DNA of 49,350 bases, taken from the NCBI GenBank assembly GCA_004562395.1, contig SFQY01000037.1, positions 1 to 49,350 on the forward strand, in the 5' to 3' direction. The notes under the pieces were generated by a model. It had not been told where the DNA came from. It saw nothing but the letters and a program-made list of their open reading frames with translations, and searched no databases. The position numbers and the translations under genes were made by a program. This DNA comes from a bacterium (GTDB lineage: Bacteria > Bacillota > Clostridia > Oscillospirales > Oscillospiraceae). Positions within the stretch are counted from its first letter, which is position 1, and each line of letters opens with the position of its first letter. This document shows, in pieces, positions 18,215 through 27,693 of this stretch.

Positions 18215-19210
18215 TCAGGGCAGATTCCGGTGGATGACATCCAGCAGCTCCCGGCCGGGGTCATGGCCATGCTCCCAGTACATGATCCCCTTCAGGCCCT
18301 TTTCCTTTACGAATTCGCACTTGCGCCGGATGGCCTCCGGGGACTCGTAGCTGACAAAGGTGCTGCCGTTCCACAGCCAGGCAGCCTCCGCCTCAGGGTC
18401 CCAAAGGGACTGAAAGCCGTTTCCGCGGAGATAGTCCCGGGTGATCTCCCCGTAGGCGGGTCCGGGAAGCCCCGGGCCGGCGGGCTGCAGCAGGCCGTTG
18501 TTCTTCTGACCTTCCACCTGGAAATGTCGTCCGTAAAAGGCCGCGCCCACCACCAGCTTTTCCCGGGGGACCCCTGCGTTCCGGTAAAGCTCCACCACGG
18601 CGCGGGTATTGCGGCGGGAGGTATCTCCCCGGGAAGGCCCCAGAGCGGCATGGTGTCCGGCCAGGCCGGGGCAGAGCATGTCATAGGTCATGAGCTGAAC
18701 GTAGTCCACGATTTGCGCCACGGTATCCATTTGGGTATCCCGGACGCAGCTTTCATCGGCGCCGACGGCAACGGACAAAATCCGTTCCCGGCCCAGGGCC
18801 TCCCGCAGACATTGCAGCAGCAGGGAGAAATTCTCCCGGTCCCCGGGATCGGAGGCGATGCCCGCGGCGCTGCTGCAGGGATATTCCCAGTCGATGTCGA
18901 TCCCGTCCAGCCGGTAGTTTTCCACCGCGGCGAGACAGGAGGCGGCGAAGTCCCGGCGGCCCCGGTCTGTCCGGGCCATTTCCGAGAAGCCGCCCGCGCC
19001 CCAGCCGCCTACGCTGAGTACCAGCTTCACCTCCGGATTCCACTCCCGGAAAGCTTCCGTCAGCGGCAGGTTGGTGAGCATACCGAGGTCCAGCACGCCG
19101 TTTCGGATCAGCCCAAAGGCCAGATTCACATGGGTCAGGCGGCGGATGTCCGCCGCTGTGACGGAAGGCAGGGATCCATTCATCATATAGCCCAGACGAA
19201 GGTATTTCAC
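18215..19210 (-). CDS. GH18 family glycoside hydrolase (chitinase-like)
   Basis: The 331-residue protein starts KYLRLGYMMNGSLPSVTAADIRRL, the first GH18 strand. It has the LSVGGWG substrate-binding strand (65-71) and the catalytic DGIDIDWEYP motif (102-111), with Glu109 as proton donor. GH18 enzymes cut beta-1,4 GlcNAc links in chitin or glycoproteins by substrate-assisted catalysis. There is no signal peptide and no carbohydrate-binding domain, so an intracellular role on imported GlcNAc oligosaccharides is likely. It is divergent from the GH94 gene, supporting a shared amino-sugar task. Confidence 0.9.
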   Translation of the reverse strand: MKYLRLGYMMNGSLPSVTAADIRRLTHVNLAFGLIRNGVLDLGMLTNLPLTEAFREWNPEVKLVLSVGGWGAGGFSEMARTDRGRRDFAASCLAAVENYRLDGIDIDWEYPCSSAAGIASDPGDRENFSLLLQCLREALGRERILSVAVGADESCVRDTQMDTVAQIVDYVQLMTYDMLCPGLAGHHAALGPSRGDTSRRNTRAVVELYRNAGVPREKLVVGAAFYGRHFQVEGQKNNGLLQPAGPGLPGPAYGEITRDYLRGNGFQSLWDPEAEAAWLWNGSTFVSYESPEAIRRKCEFVKEKGLKGIMYWEHGHDPGRELLDVIHRNLP

Positions 19211-19269
19211 AGCGTTTTCCCCTTTCTTTTTTTCATGAAATGCTTATCCACCTGGCTCAGCAGAATTGT

Positions 19270-19386
19270 AAAGGATCGTTTATCTTCGTAGGGCGGGGTC
19301 ATGACCCCGCCGACGCACCTATGGTTTCAGGCATTTGCGTCTATTCTGCCAGACTGCGTTTCCAACCTGTTCTAAACGATCATTTA
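19270..19386. repeat. MITE-like repeat, copy C (different core)
   Basis: The ends AAAGGATCGTTTA (left) and TAAACGATCATTTA (right) match the family, flanked by TA on each side, but the core differs: it holds GGCGGGGTCATGACCCCGCC, a 20-bp palindrome, and GCACCTATGG. It lies between the divergent GH18 and GH94 genes. Apart from this repeat and a possible TATACT box at 19521-19526, I see nothing else in 19210-19567. Confidence 0.7.
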
Positions 19387-19567
19387 CCTGCGTTAACCCG
19401 ATAAGTATTTTCATTATATCCCGGCCCGGCGGGAAAGTCAAAGTCTGCGCTTGGGATGGGATGGCAAGGAAAGACAAGAAGATGCATTTTTAGACCTATC
19501 CAAAGGAGCGGTTCGTGTGCTATACTCAAAATGATATAAAATGACCAAAAGCTGGGGAGGCTTTTCT

Positions 19568-21949
19568 ATGCGCTATGGATATTTTGACAACCGGCACCGG
19601 GAGTATGTCATCGACCGGGTGGATGTGCCCGTATCCTGGACCAACTACATCGGTCTGAAGGATATGTACGGCGTGTTCAACCACACGGCGGGCGGATACC
19701 TGCTGTACAAGTCCCCTGAGTACCACCGGATCACCCGGTTCCGGCCCAACGGGGTCCCCATGGACGGTCCCGGCCACTATGTCTACCTGCGGGATCAGGA
19801 TTCCGGCGACTACTGGAGCGTTTCCTGGCAGCCGGTGGGCAAGCCCAGGGAGCATTTCTCCTGCCGCCATGGGCTGAGCTACATCCGCTATCACAGCGAC
19901 TATTCCGGCATCGACGCGGAGCAGAAGCTGTTTGTGGCCATGGACGACCCGGTGGAGATCTGGGACGTGAGGCTGCGTAACGACTCCGGCCGGGTACGGA
20001 ACCTGGCGGTGTTCTCCTATCTGGAATTCAGCTTCCACCAGATCGCCATGGACAACCAGAATTTCCAGATGAGCCTGTACGCCTCCGGCAGCCGCTGCGT
20101 GGACGGGGTGATCGAGAACGACCTGTATTATGAGGAAAAGGGCTACCAGTTCTTCACCTCCGACTTTACCCCCGACGGCTTTGACTGCCTGCGGGATACC
20201 TTCCTGGGCAGCTACCGCACCGAGCGGAATCCTGTTGTGGTGGAGACCGGGGAGTGCCGGGGGTCCTTCCAGAAGGGAGGCAACCACTGCGGCTGCCTGA
20301 AAAAGCTGCTGACCCTTCAGCCCGGCCAGGAGGCCCGGCTGCTGTTCCTGCTGGGGGAGGGGGGTGTGGAAGCCGGAAAGGCCATGCGGGAAAAGTACAC
20401 CCAGGCCCGGGTGGACGAGGATTTCCTCCGGCTCCGGGAGTTCTGGGACAGTAAGCTCAGCTGCCTGCAGGTCAGTACCCCCAACGAGGGTATGAATACC
20501 GAGCTGAACATCTGGAACCTGTATCAGAGCGAGATCAACGTGATGTTCTCCCGGTTCACCTCCTTTATCGAGGTGGGGGGCAGAACGGGCCTGGGTTACC
20601 GGGACACCGCCCAGGACGCCATGATGGTGCCCCATTCCAATCCGGAGAAATGCCGGAGCCGCCTTGTGGAGCTGCTGAAGGCACTGACCCGGGAGGGCTA
20701 CGGGCTGCACCTGTTTGAACCCAGGTGGTTCGAGCCGGAGCAGGCGGAGCAGTCCTTCCGGTCACCCACCGTGGTGCCCACACCGGACAAGAGCCAGATC
20801 GTCCATGGGCTGAAGGACGCCTGCGCCGACGATGCCCTGTGGCTGGTCAGCTCCGTGGTGCAGTATATCCGGGAAACCGGGGAGCTGGAGTTCGCGGACC
20901 GGATGGTCACCTATGCCGACGGCGGCGAGGAGACGGTTTATGAGCATCTGAAGCGGATCCTGGAGTTCTCCGCCCGGCAGGTGGGGGCCAACGGGATCTG
21001 CAAGGGCCTCCGGGCCGACTGGAACGACTGCCTGAATCTGGGAGGCGGCGAAAGCGCCATGGTCAGCTTCCTGCACCACTGGGCGCTGCTGAATTTTGCC
21101 GCTCTGGCCAGACGCCTGGGCAGGGACGGGGATGCCGGCCATTACGAGGCCATGGCGGCCCACGTGAAGGAGGTCTGCCAAAAGGTCCTCTGGGACGGGA
21201 AATGGTTCATCCGGGGCATCACCGCCGACAACCGCAGGATCGGCACCCAGGCGGACACCCAGGGCCGGGTACATATGGAGAGCAATACCTGGGCGGTGCT
21301 GTCCGGGGTGGCGGACCGGGAGCAGGGGCTGCTGGCCATGGACAGCGTGGACGAATACCTGTACACCCCCTACGGCCTGATGCTGAACGCGCCCTGCTTC
21401 ACCCGGCCGGATGACGGCATCGGCTTTGTGACCCGGGTCTATCCGGGCCTGAAGGAAAACGGCGCCATCTTCAGCCACCCCAACCCCTGGGCCTGGTGTG
21501 CGGAGGCGATTCTGGGCCGGGGCAGCCGGGCCATGAAGTTCTACAATGCCCTTTGTCCCGCCCTGCAGAACGACATGATTGAGGTCCGCCAGGCGGAGCC
21601 CTATTCCTACTGCCAGTTCGTGGTGGGCCGGGATCATACGGCCTTTGGCCGGGCCAGACACCCCTTTATGACGGGCTCCTCCGGCTGGGCCTATTACGCG
21701 GCCACGGAGTATCTGCTGGGGGTCCGGCCGGACTTTGACAGCCTGACGGTGGATCCCTGCGTCCCGGCGGACTGGAAGGAATTCTCCGTCCGGCGCAGGT
21801 GGCGGGGAGCGGAGTACCAGATTCATGTGTCCAACCCCGCCGGGGTGGAAAAGGGCGTCGCCGCCATGACCCTGGATGGGAAGCCGGTTAAGAAGCTGCC
21901 GGTAATGCCCGCCGGAACCGTGGCGCAGGTGGAAGTTGTGATGGGATAA
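19568..21949 (+). CDS. chbP: GH94 N,N'-diacetylchitobiose phosphorylase
   Basis: GH94 phosphorylases split beta-1,4 disaccharides with phosphate. The 793-residue protein agrees closely, as I remember it, with Vibrio chitobiose phosphorylase along its whole length: MRYGYFDNRHREYVI, RPNGVPMDGPGHYVYLRD, MDNQNFQMSLY, FIEVGGRTGLGYRDTAQDA and KGLRADWNDCLNLGGGES, with the catalytic Asp in ADWND (484-487). It would make GlcNAc-1-phosphate and GlcNAc from chitobiose without ATP. No signal peptide, as expected for a cytoplasmic phosphorylase. ATG at 19568 is preferred over 19541 because GGGGAGG precedes it at 8 nt. Cellobiose specificity is the alternative. Confidence 0.9.
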   Translation: MRYGYFDNRHREYVIDRVDVPVSWTNYIGLKDMYGVFNHTAGGYLLYKSPEYHRITRFRPNGVPMDGPGHYVYLRDQDSGDYWSVSWQPVGKPREHFSCRHGLSYIRYHSDYSGIDAEQKLFVAMDDPVEIWDVRLRNDSGRVRNLAVFSYLEFSFHQIAMDNQNFQMSLYASGSRCVDGVIENDLYYEEKGYQFFTSDFTPDGFDCLRDTFLGSYRTERNPVVVETGECRGSFQKGGNHCGCLKKLLTLQPGQEARLLFLLGEGGVEAGKAMREKYTQARVDEDFLRLREFWDSKLSCLQVSTPNEGMNTELNIWNLYQSEINVMFSRFTSFIEVGGRTGLGYRDTAQDAMMVPHSNPEKCRSRLVELLKALTREGYGLHLFEPRWFEPEQAEQSFRSPTVVPTPDKSQIVHGLKDACADDALWLVSSVVQYIRETGELEFADRMVTYADGGEETVYEHLKRILEFSARQVGANGICKGLRADWNDCLNLGGGESAMVSFLHHWALLNFAALARRLGRDGDAGHYEAMAAHVKEVCQKVLWDGKWFIRGITADNRRIGTQADTQGRVHMESNTWAVLSGVADREQGLLAMDSVDEYLYTPYGLMLNAPCFTRPDDGIGFVTRVYPGLKENGAIFSHPNPWAWCAEAILGRGSRAMKFYNALCPALQNDMIEVRQAEPYSYCQFVVGRDHTAFGRARHPFMTGSSGWAYYAATEYLLGVRPDFDSLTVDPCVPADWKEFSVRRRWRGAEYQIHVSNPAGVEKGVAAMTLDGKPVKKLPVMPAGTVAQVEVVMG

Positions 21950-21984
21950 CCCGGAAAATGCCTGTGGAGAAAGAGGAGGACTGT

Positions 21985-23397
21985 ATGATTCATTTCGGAA
22001 CCGGCGGATGGCGTGCCATCATCGCCGACGGATTCACCAAGGAAAACATCCGCCTGGTGGTGGCGGGGCTGTGCAGACTGATGCTGCTGGAGGGACATGC
22101 CGGCAAGGAGATCTGCGTGGGCTATGACCGGCGCTTTCTGTCCAAGGAATCCGCCCACTGGGCATCGGAGGTGCTGGCGGGGTATGGGTTCCGGGTCTTT
22201 GTGGTGGCCAGATCCTCGCCTACGCCGCTGATCATGTTCACTGTCAAGCAGATGAAGACCCCCTACGGCCTGGCCATTACCGCCAGCCACAATCCCGCCA
22301 TCTACAACGGCATCAAGATCTTCACCGAAGGCGGACGGGACGCCGATCAGAGCGTCACCCGGAAGATCGAGGAGCAGATCGCCCTGCTGCGGCCGGAGGA
22401 GGTGCGCAGCGTGGACTATGACCAGGCCATGAAGGAGGGTTTGATCCGGGAGGGGTATCCCTTCAACGAGTATATCGACAGCATCCTTCAGGTGGTGGAC
22501 GTGAAGCAGATCAAGCGGGCCCGGCTGCGAATCGCCATTGACCCCATGTACGGCGTCAGTCAGAGCAGCCTGCGGACCATCCTGCTGACCTGCCGCTGTG
22601 ACGTGGACGTGATCCATGAGCAGCACGACACCCTGTTCGGCGGAAAAATGCCTGCCCCCAGCGCAGAGGGGCTGAAGATGCTGTCCAACTATGTGGTGGA
22701 CAACCGCTGCAATCTTGGCATCGCCACCGACGGCGACGCGGACCGCCTGGGGGTCATTGATGAAAACGGCGTCTTCCTGCATCCCAATACGCTGCTGGTG
22801 CTGCTGTACTATTATCTGCTGAAATACCGGGGCTGGACGGGTCCCTGTGTCCGGAACAATTCCACCACCCATCTGCTGGACCGGGTGGCGGAGGATATGG
22901 GGCAGAAGTGCTATGAGGTGAACGTGGGCTTTAAGTATATTTCCGCGAAGATGGCCCAGACGGATGCCGTGATCGGCGGAGAGTCCTCCGGCGGTCTGGC
23001 TGTCCGGGGCCATATCGCGGGAAAGGACGGCATTTACGCCGCCACCCTGCTGGTGGAGATGCTGGCGGTGACGGGAAAGTCCGTCTCCCAGCTCTACCGG
23101 GAGATCACGGAAAAATACGGTGAGCTGTATTATGAGGAAGCCGCCTTTACCATGACCCCTGCCCGGAAGCAGGAGCTTCAGGAGGCGCTGTTTGTCCGGC
23201 AGGAGCTTCCGGATTTCGGCATTCCGGTCGTGAAGGTGAACCGGGGCGACGGCTGCAAGGTCTGGTTCGCCGACGGAAGCTGGGTGATCTGCCGCTTCTC
23301 CGGAACGGAGCCCCTGCTGCGCATGGCATCGGAAGGTCCGCAAAAGGGTCAGGCTAAGGAATACATCCGGATCTGGCGGGACGCTCTGGACCTGTAA
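21985..23397 (+). CDS. Phosphohexomutase (phosphoglucomutase/phosphomannomutase family)
   Basis: The 470-residue enzyme has all family landmarks: FGTGGWRA at the start, the phosphoserine loop TASHNP with Ser101, the metal loop TDGDADRLG (248-256), a GGESSGG sugar loop and the C-terminal FSGTEP phosphate-binding loop. Beside a chitobiose phosphorylase it most likely converts GlcNAc-1-phosphate to GlcNAc-6-phosphate; that substrate is inferred from context. AGAGGAGG before ATG 21985 sets the start, over an in-frame ATG at 21958. A terminator-like hairpin at 23690 probably ends the two-gene unit. Confidence 0.9.
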   Translation: MIHFGTGGWRAIIADGFTKENIRLVVAGLCRLMLLEGHAGKEICVGYDRRFLSKESAHWASEVLAGYGFRVFVVARSSPTPLIMFTVKQMKTPYGLAITASHNPAIYNGIKIFTEGGRDADQSVTRKIEEQIALLRPEEVRSVDYDQAMKEGLIREGYPFNEYIDSILQVVDVKQIKRARLRIAIDPMYGVSQSSLRTILLTCRCDVDVIHEQHDTLFGGKMPAPSAEGLKMLSNYVVDNRCNLGIATDGDADRLGVIDENGVFLHPNTLLVLLYYYLLKYRGWTGPCVRNNSTTHLLDRVAEDMGQKCYEVNVGFKYISAKMAQTDAVIGGESSGGLAVRGHIAGKDGIYAATLLVEMLAVTGKSVSQLYREITEKYGELYYEEAAFTMTPARKQELQEALFVRQELPDFGIPVVKVNRGDGCKVWFADGSWVICRFSGTEPLLRMASEGPQKGQAKEYIRIWRDALDL

Positions 23398-23416
23398 AAG
23401 ACGAGAAACCTTCGGG

Positions 23417-23639
23417 AAAGGATCGTTTAGCGTCCTCAAGGCCCCCTCTGACGAGGGTGGTGCTCCGCGCAGCGAATCAAAATATTCATGATTGCCGGTG
23501 GCAATCATACCTAAATGTATGCTGTCAGCGAAGCTTAAAGACGGAACATTTACTCTCCCTCAGTCGCTTCGCGACAGCTCCCTCATCAGAGGGAGCCTTG
23601 GGGGTGCATAGCAACCATCGGAGCGCTAAACGATCATTT
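23417..23639. repeat. MITE-like repeat, copy D, with nested insert
   Basis: Left end AAAGGATCGTTTAGCG (23417-23432) and right end CGCTAAACGATCATTT (23624-23639) are near-perfect inverted ends. The core is interrupted after CCCCCTCTGACGAGGG by about 60 bp that contain ATGATTGCC-GGT-GGCAATCAT (23488-23508), before the core resumes at GCTGTCAGCGAAGCT. Confidence 0.8.
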
Positions 23640-23689
23640 CTCACAATGCATTTGCTGCTGCGAAAGGGCGTACATTTCATGATTCCTCC

Positions 23690-23728
23690 AAACTGCCATT
23701 CCGCTTTTTCGCGGGATGGCAGTTTTTG
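23690..23728 (+). terminator. Intrinsic terminator
   Basis: AACTGCCATTCCGC pairs with GCGGGATGGCAGTT, followed by TTT. It separates the phosphorylase-mutase unit from the second ABC importer. Between 23730 and 23950 I see only a weak candidate promoter (TTGAAG at 23887, TATAGA at 23908). Confidence 0.75.
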
Positions 23729-23950
23729 TGTCCGTGCCGCCGCCAGGGGGGAAGGGGGATTGAACATTTTTGCCAGTTTATTCGTTTGCAATTTGTCAGA
23801 ACTGCCAATTTACGCAGTTTAAGCTTGCTCCGCTCTGTCAAAATCAACAACCAAAAACAAAAAAGGCCAACCCAGTCTCATGACTTTTGAAGCGGGGCGG
23901 ACTAAAATATAGACAAGATCAAGCTCTGCAGGGAAGGAATGGTGCGGAAT

Positions 23951-24928
23951 ATGCGGCAACAACCGGCAGACACGCCGAAAGGAAGGCGTTTGGCATCCAA
24001 CCGGATCGAAAAACATAAGAAGACTCTGGTCCTGCTGACCATGGTGGCGCCGGCAGCGATATGGCTGATCCTGCTGCGGTACCTGCCCATGGGCGGTATC
24101 ATCCTGGCCTTCAAGGATTACAAGATCAACCCCAGAAACCCTTCCTTCATCAGCAACCTGATGAACAGCAAATGGGTTGGCTTTAAAAACTTCGAATTCC
24201 TCTTCAAGACCAACGGCGCGTGGATCATGATCCGCAATACCCTGGCCTACAACGTGGTTTTCATCATTCTGGGAGTCATCATTCCGGTGGCCTTCGCCGT
24301 CATGATGAACGAGCTGACCAGAAAATTCGTCAGGAAGAGCTACCAGACCATGATGTTCTTCCCGTATTTCCTGAGCTGGGTGGTGGTCAGCTACTTCCTC
24401 AACGCGTTTCTGGACGCCCAGTACGGCATGATCCCCGCCATGCAGGAGGCGGCGGGGAAGGAGGTCACCTCCTGGTACACCACTCCCGGCCCCTGGCCCT
24501 ATCTATTGGTGTTTGCCAACCTCTGGAAAAATGTTGGCTATTCCACGGTGCTTTACCTGGCGGCCATCACCGGCATCGACGCCAGCCAGTATGAGGCCGC
24601 CGCCATCGACGGCGCTACCAAGTGGCAGCAGATGCGCTATGTGACGCTGCCCCATCTGCGGACCATGATCTGCATTCTGTTCATCATGAACGTGGGCAGA
24701 ATATTCGCCTCCGATTTTGGCCTGTTCTACAACGTTCCCATGCAGAACGGCGCCCTGTTCTCCGTGACCCAGACCATAGACACCTATGTTTACCGGGCCT
24801 ATATCGCCACAGGAGATCCGGGTCAGTCCTCTGCCGCCGGCCTGCTGCAGAATGTGCTGGGATTCGTGTGCATCATGACTGCCAACGGAATCGTCAAGAA
24901 GATCGATCCCGACAGCAGCATGTTCTAA
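23951..24928 (+). CDS. Sugar ABC transporter permease, LplB family
   Basis: The permease has six predicted helices and the LplB/YtcP-type opening APAAIWLILLRYLPMGGIILAFKDY. The EAA coupling loop reads QYEAAAIDGATKWQQMRYVT. This subfamily usually serves oligosaccharides or uronate saccharides. ATG 23951 is preferred because the purine-rich AAGGA touches the in-frame ATG at 23939 with no room for ribosome spacing; the earlier start would add four residues. No ATPase gene is nearby. Neighbours suggest chitooligosaccharide uptake, which is inference. Confidence 0.88.
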   Translation: MRQQPADTPKGRRLASNRIEKHKKTLVLLTMVAPAAIWLILLRYLPMGGIILAFKDYKINPRNPSFISNLMNSKWVGFKNFEFLFKTNGAWIMIRNTLAYNVVFIILGVIIPVAFAVMMNELTRKFVRKSYQTMMFFPYFLSWVVVSYFLNAFLDAQYGMIPAMQEAAGKEVTSWYTTPGPWPYLLVFANLWKNVGYSTVLYLAAITGIDASQYEAAAIDGATKWQQMRYVTLPHLRTMICILFIMNVGRIFASDFGLFYNVPMQNGALFSVTQTIDTYVYRAYIATGDPGQSSAAGLLQNVLGFVCIMTANGIVKKIDPDSSMF

Positions 24929-24941
24929 GGGGGTGCGGAAT

Positions 24942-25862
24942 ATGAGCAGCAGAAAAAAAGACCTCCGCTTAAACTCCGTCAGCGCGGGCACGGAAGCCCT
25001 GTTCCATGTGATTTTGTGCCTGTTCTCTTTGGCCTGTATCATCCCCTTCGTATTTGTGGTGATCATCTCCTTCTCCTCGGAAGCATCCATTCGGGAGATC
25101 GGCTATTCCTTCCTTCCCAAAAGCTGGAGCGTGGAGGCCTACACCTACGCCTTCCGGAAGCTTCCCCAGATCTGGCGCTCTTATTTTAACTCCCTGTTCA
25201 TTACGGTGGTGGGCACCGTGCTTTCCACCGCCATGTGCGCCATGTATTCCTACGCCCTGTTCCGTCCCGATTTCCGGTTCCGGGGATTCTTCAACTTCCT
25301 CAGCTTCTTCACCATGATCTTCGGCGGCGGCCTGGTTCCCACCTATATCGTGTGCAAACAGCTTCTGGGACTGAACGAGAACTACGCCGCCCTGATCGTC
25401 CCGCTGCTGGTCAGCCCCTTCAACATCATCGTCATGCGGACCTTCTTCAAGAGCAGCGTGCCCATGGACCTCATCGAAGCGGCCACCATTGACGGCAGCG
25501 GAGAATATTCCACCCTGTTCCGGATCGTGGTGCCCATCGCCAAGCCCGGCATCGCCACCATCGCCCTGCTGAATGCCCTGGCCTACTGGAACGACTGGTT
25601 CAACTCCCTTCTGTACATCAAGCAGAACAAGATCCTTCAGCCCCTGCAGGCTCTGCTGATGGAGCTGCAGAACAACGTGGATTATCTGAACCGCATGGCG
25701 GGCCATCTGGGGGCGGCGGCCATCAACGAGGCGGCAAAGCTGCCGACCCAATCCCTTCGCATGGTGCTGGTGGTGCTGATCGTGGTGCCCATCGCCTGTG
25801 CCTACCCCTTCTTCCAGCGCTATATCGTATCCGGCCTCGCCATCGGATCGGTAAAGGGCTGA
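24942..25862 (+). CDS. Sugar ABC transporter permease, YtcP/CUT1 family
   Basis: The 306-residue protein pairs with the LplB-type permease. It has the ISFSSEASIREIGYSFLPKSW segment common to YtcP-like proteins, six predicted helices, an EAA loop LIEAATIDGSGEYSTLFRIV and the ending GLAIGSVKG. ATG 24942 follows AAGGGGG at 8 nt, and an in-frame GTG at 24933 overlaps that site, so it is rejected. The gap to the upstream gene is only 13 nt. Confidence 0.9.
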   Translation: MSSRKKDLRLNSVSAGTEALFHVILCLFSLACIIPFVFVVIISFSSEASIREIGYSFLPKSWSVEAYTYAFRKLPQIWRSYFNSLFITVVGTVLSTAMCAMYSYALFRPDFRFRGFFNFLSFFTMIFGGGLVPTYIVCKQLLGLNENYAALIVPLLVSPFNIIVMRTFFKSSVPMDLIEAATIDGSGEYSTLFRIVVPIAKPGIATIALLNALAYWNDWFNSLLYIKQNKILQPLQALLMELQNNVDYLNRMAGHLGAAAINEAAKLPTQSLRMVLVVLIVVPIACAYPFFQRYIVSGLAIGSVKG

Positions 25863-25927
25863 CAATCCCGGCTAATACAGCGAAACGCTGCTTAGTAAAA
25901 AACAATTGATAATATGGAGGATGAATC

Positions 25928-27514
25928 ATGAAAAAGTTACTGGCACTGCTGCTGGCTCTGACGATGGTCATCGGTCTGGTGGCCTGCGGCTCCAGCACCC
26001 CTGCGGCGACCAAGCCCGCCGAAACCGCCGCTGCCGGCGGCGAGACCCCTGCTGCCGCTCCCGCCGAGAAGACCCTGGAGCCTGTCACGCTGAAGATCTG
26101 GTTCCATGGCAGCACCGTTACTCCCGACGCCTCCGAGAAGGTTCTGAAGGAAGTCAACGCTTATCTGAATGAGAAGCTCAATGTGACCCTGGAAGTGATC
26201 TGGGGCACCTGGGGCGACTTCGACACCGCCACGGTAACCGCGCTGACCGGCGGCGACGATGTGGACATGTACTTCACCTGCAACTGGTCCGCCAACGAAT
26301 ACAACAAGTACGCCCGGGACGGCTACTGGGTCAGGCTGGATGACCTGCTGCCCACCTGCGCCCCCGAGCTGCTGGACACCATTCCCCAGGGCATTTGGGA
26401 CTGCGCCGTGACCGACGGCTATGACGGCAAGGGCATCTACGCCGTCCCCGGCCTGAAGGACACCGCCACCCAGAACTGCTGGGATGTCAACGGCACCCTG
26501 CTTGCCGAGCTGGGCTATGACGTGGACGCCGTCTGCGCCGCCGGCCTGGACTACTTCTCTCCCGAATTTGAGGAAATGCTGCAGAAGGCCAAGGATCTGA
26601 AGGGCAAGGATTTCTACCCCCTGCTGATCGAGGCCGCCGTTCTGGAAAGAATGGTCACCCATTCCTCCATCATCACCGGTGACATCGGCTCCGGCAACGT
26701 TCTGTCCTACTACTACGATGCCGAGCATCCCTCCAAGGACATCGGCAGCACCATCGTGAACAAGTTCGCCACCGACGAGTTTGCCAAGTTTGCCGCCAAG
26801 ACCTATGAGTACGCCCAGAAGGGCTTCATCTCTCCCAGCTGCCAGTCCGTGGCCACCGCCAACGACTACCGCACCGCCACCCAGAGTACCGGCGCGTATC
26901 TGATCGGCACCCAGTCCTATGCCTACGGCTGTGAGATCGAGTACGCCGACGCCCGGAAGATCGACGTGCGCATGGTTCCCGAGACCGCGCCTTACATGGA
27001 CTGCACCTCCGGCCAGGGCGCCATGGTGGCCATCTCCGCCACCTCCAAGAACCCTGAGCGGGCGCTGATGTTCCTGAATCTGCTGAACACCGATTCCAAG
27101 CTGATGACCATGCTGAACTACGGCGTTGAGGGCTACACCTACAATACCAATGCCGACGGCACCATCACCTTCACCGACGAGCGTTCCAATTACTCCCCCT
27201 GGAGAAACGGCATGGGCAACGTCCGGATCCTGCCTCCCACTGCCTCCGAGGGCCTGACCTACTGGAAGGACTTCGCCGCTTACTATGACGCGGCCGAGGC
27301 TCTGCCCATGGGCGGCTTCATCTTCGACTCCTCCGCTCTGGAGACCGAGAGCGCCGCGCTGGCCAATGTCTACGCCGAGTACGCCTTCAACCTGATGTCC
27401 GGCGCCGTGGATCCGGCGAAGGTCCTGCCGGAATTCCAGGCAAAGCTGGAGGAGGCCGGCATCAACGAGTTCGTGGCCGCCGCCCAGGAGCAGCTGGCTG
27501 CTTACCTTGGATAA
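25928..27514 (+). CDS. Sugar ABC transporter substrate-binding lipoprotein (second)
   Basis: The 528-residue protein has a lipoprotein signal ending LVA-Cys20 and an Ala/Pro/Thr/Glu-rich tether to about residue 50. The mature part has VTLKIWFHGSTV, the first strand of large YtcQ/LplA-type binding proteins, DDVDMYFTCNWSANEY near the ligand site, and a DLLPTCAPELLDTIP segment. Binding protein placed last after two permeases is common for LplB-type systems. The ligand is unknown; location beside chitobiose phosphorylase suggests GlcNAc oligosaccharides. ATGGAGG ribosome site 6 nt before ATG. Confidence 0.9.
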   Translation: MKKLLALLLALTMVIGLVACGSSTPAATKPAETAAAGGETPAAAPAEKTLEPVTLKIWFHGSTVTPDASEKVLKEVNAYLNEKLNVTLEVIWGTWGDFDTATVTALTGGDDVDMYFTCNWSANEYNKYARDGYWVRLDDLLPTCAPELLDTIPQGIWDCAVTDGYDGKGIYAVPGLKDTATQNCWDVNGTLLAELGYDVDAVCAAGLDYFSPEFEEMLQKAKDLKGKDFYPLLIEAAVLERMVTHSSIITGDIGSGNVLSYYYDAEHPSKDIGSTIVNKFATDEFAKFAAKTYEYAQKGFISPSCQSVATANDYRTATQSTGAYLIGTQSYAYGCEIEYADARKIDVRMVPETAPYMDCTSGQGAMVAISATSKNPERALMFLNLLNTDSKLMTMLNYGVEGYTYNTNADGTITFTDERSNYSPWRNGMGNVRILPPTASEGLTYWKDFAAYYDAAEALPMGGFIFDSSALETESAALANVYAEYAFNLMSGAVDPAKVLPEFQAKLEEAGINEFVAAAQEQLAAYLG

Positions 27515-27528
27515 GCTTCTTCGCGTTC

Positions 27529-27558
27529 CCCCCCGCGCCGAAAGGCGCGGGGGATTTT
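27529..27558 (+). terminator. Intrinsic terminator
   Basis: CCCCCGCGCC-GAAA-GGCGCGGGGG followed by ATTTT, 15 nt after the binding-protein stop. Confidence 0.9.
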
Positions 27559-27628
27559 CATGGCAGGAGAGAAGAAAAGGTCTGCCGGTCGTCCGGTGTC
27601 AGGGGAATGAAAAAGAGAAAAGAGCCGG

Positions 27629-27657
27629 ATGACAAAGCCCTCGTTCTATGATACAAT
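27629..27657 (+). promoter_or_regulatory. Promoter of the MBL-fold gene
   Basis: ATGACA (27629-27634) and TACAAT (27652-27657) are separated by 17 bp, 37 nt before the start codon. Confidence 0.6.
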
Positions 27658-27693
27658 GACTCCGTAAAGATTGCTCGGAAAGGGAATACGCGT

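Noticed and set aside
23457..23822. Open frames across repeat copy D
   Set aside because: They lie within repeat and terminator sequence and carry no protein-like pattern or ribosome site.
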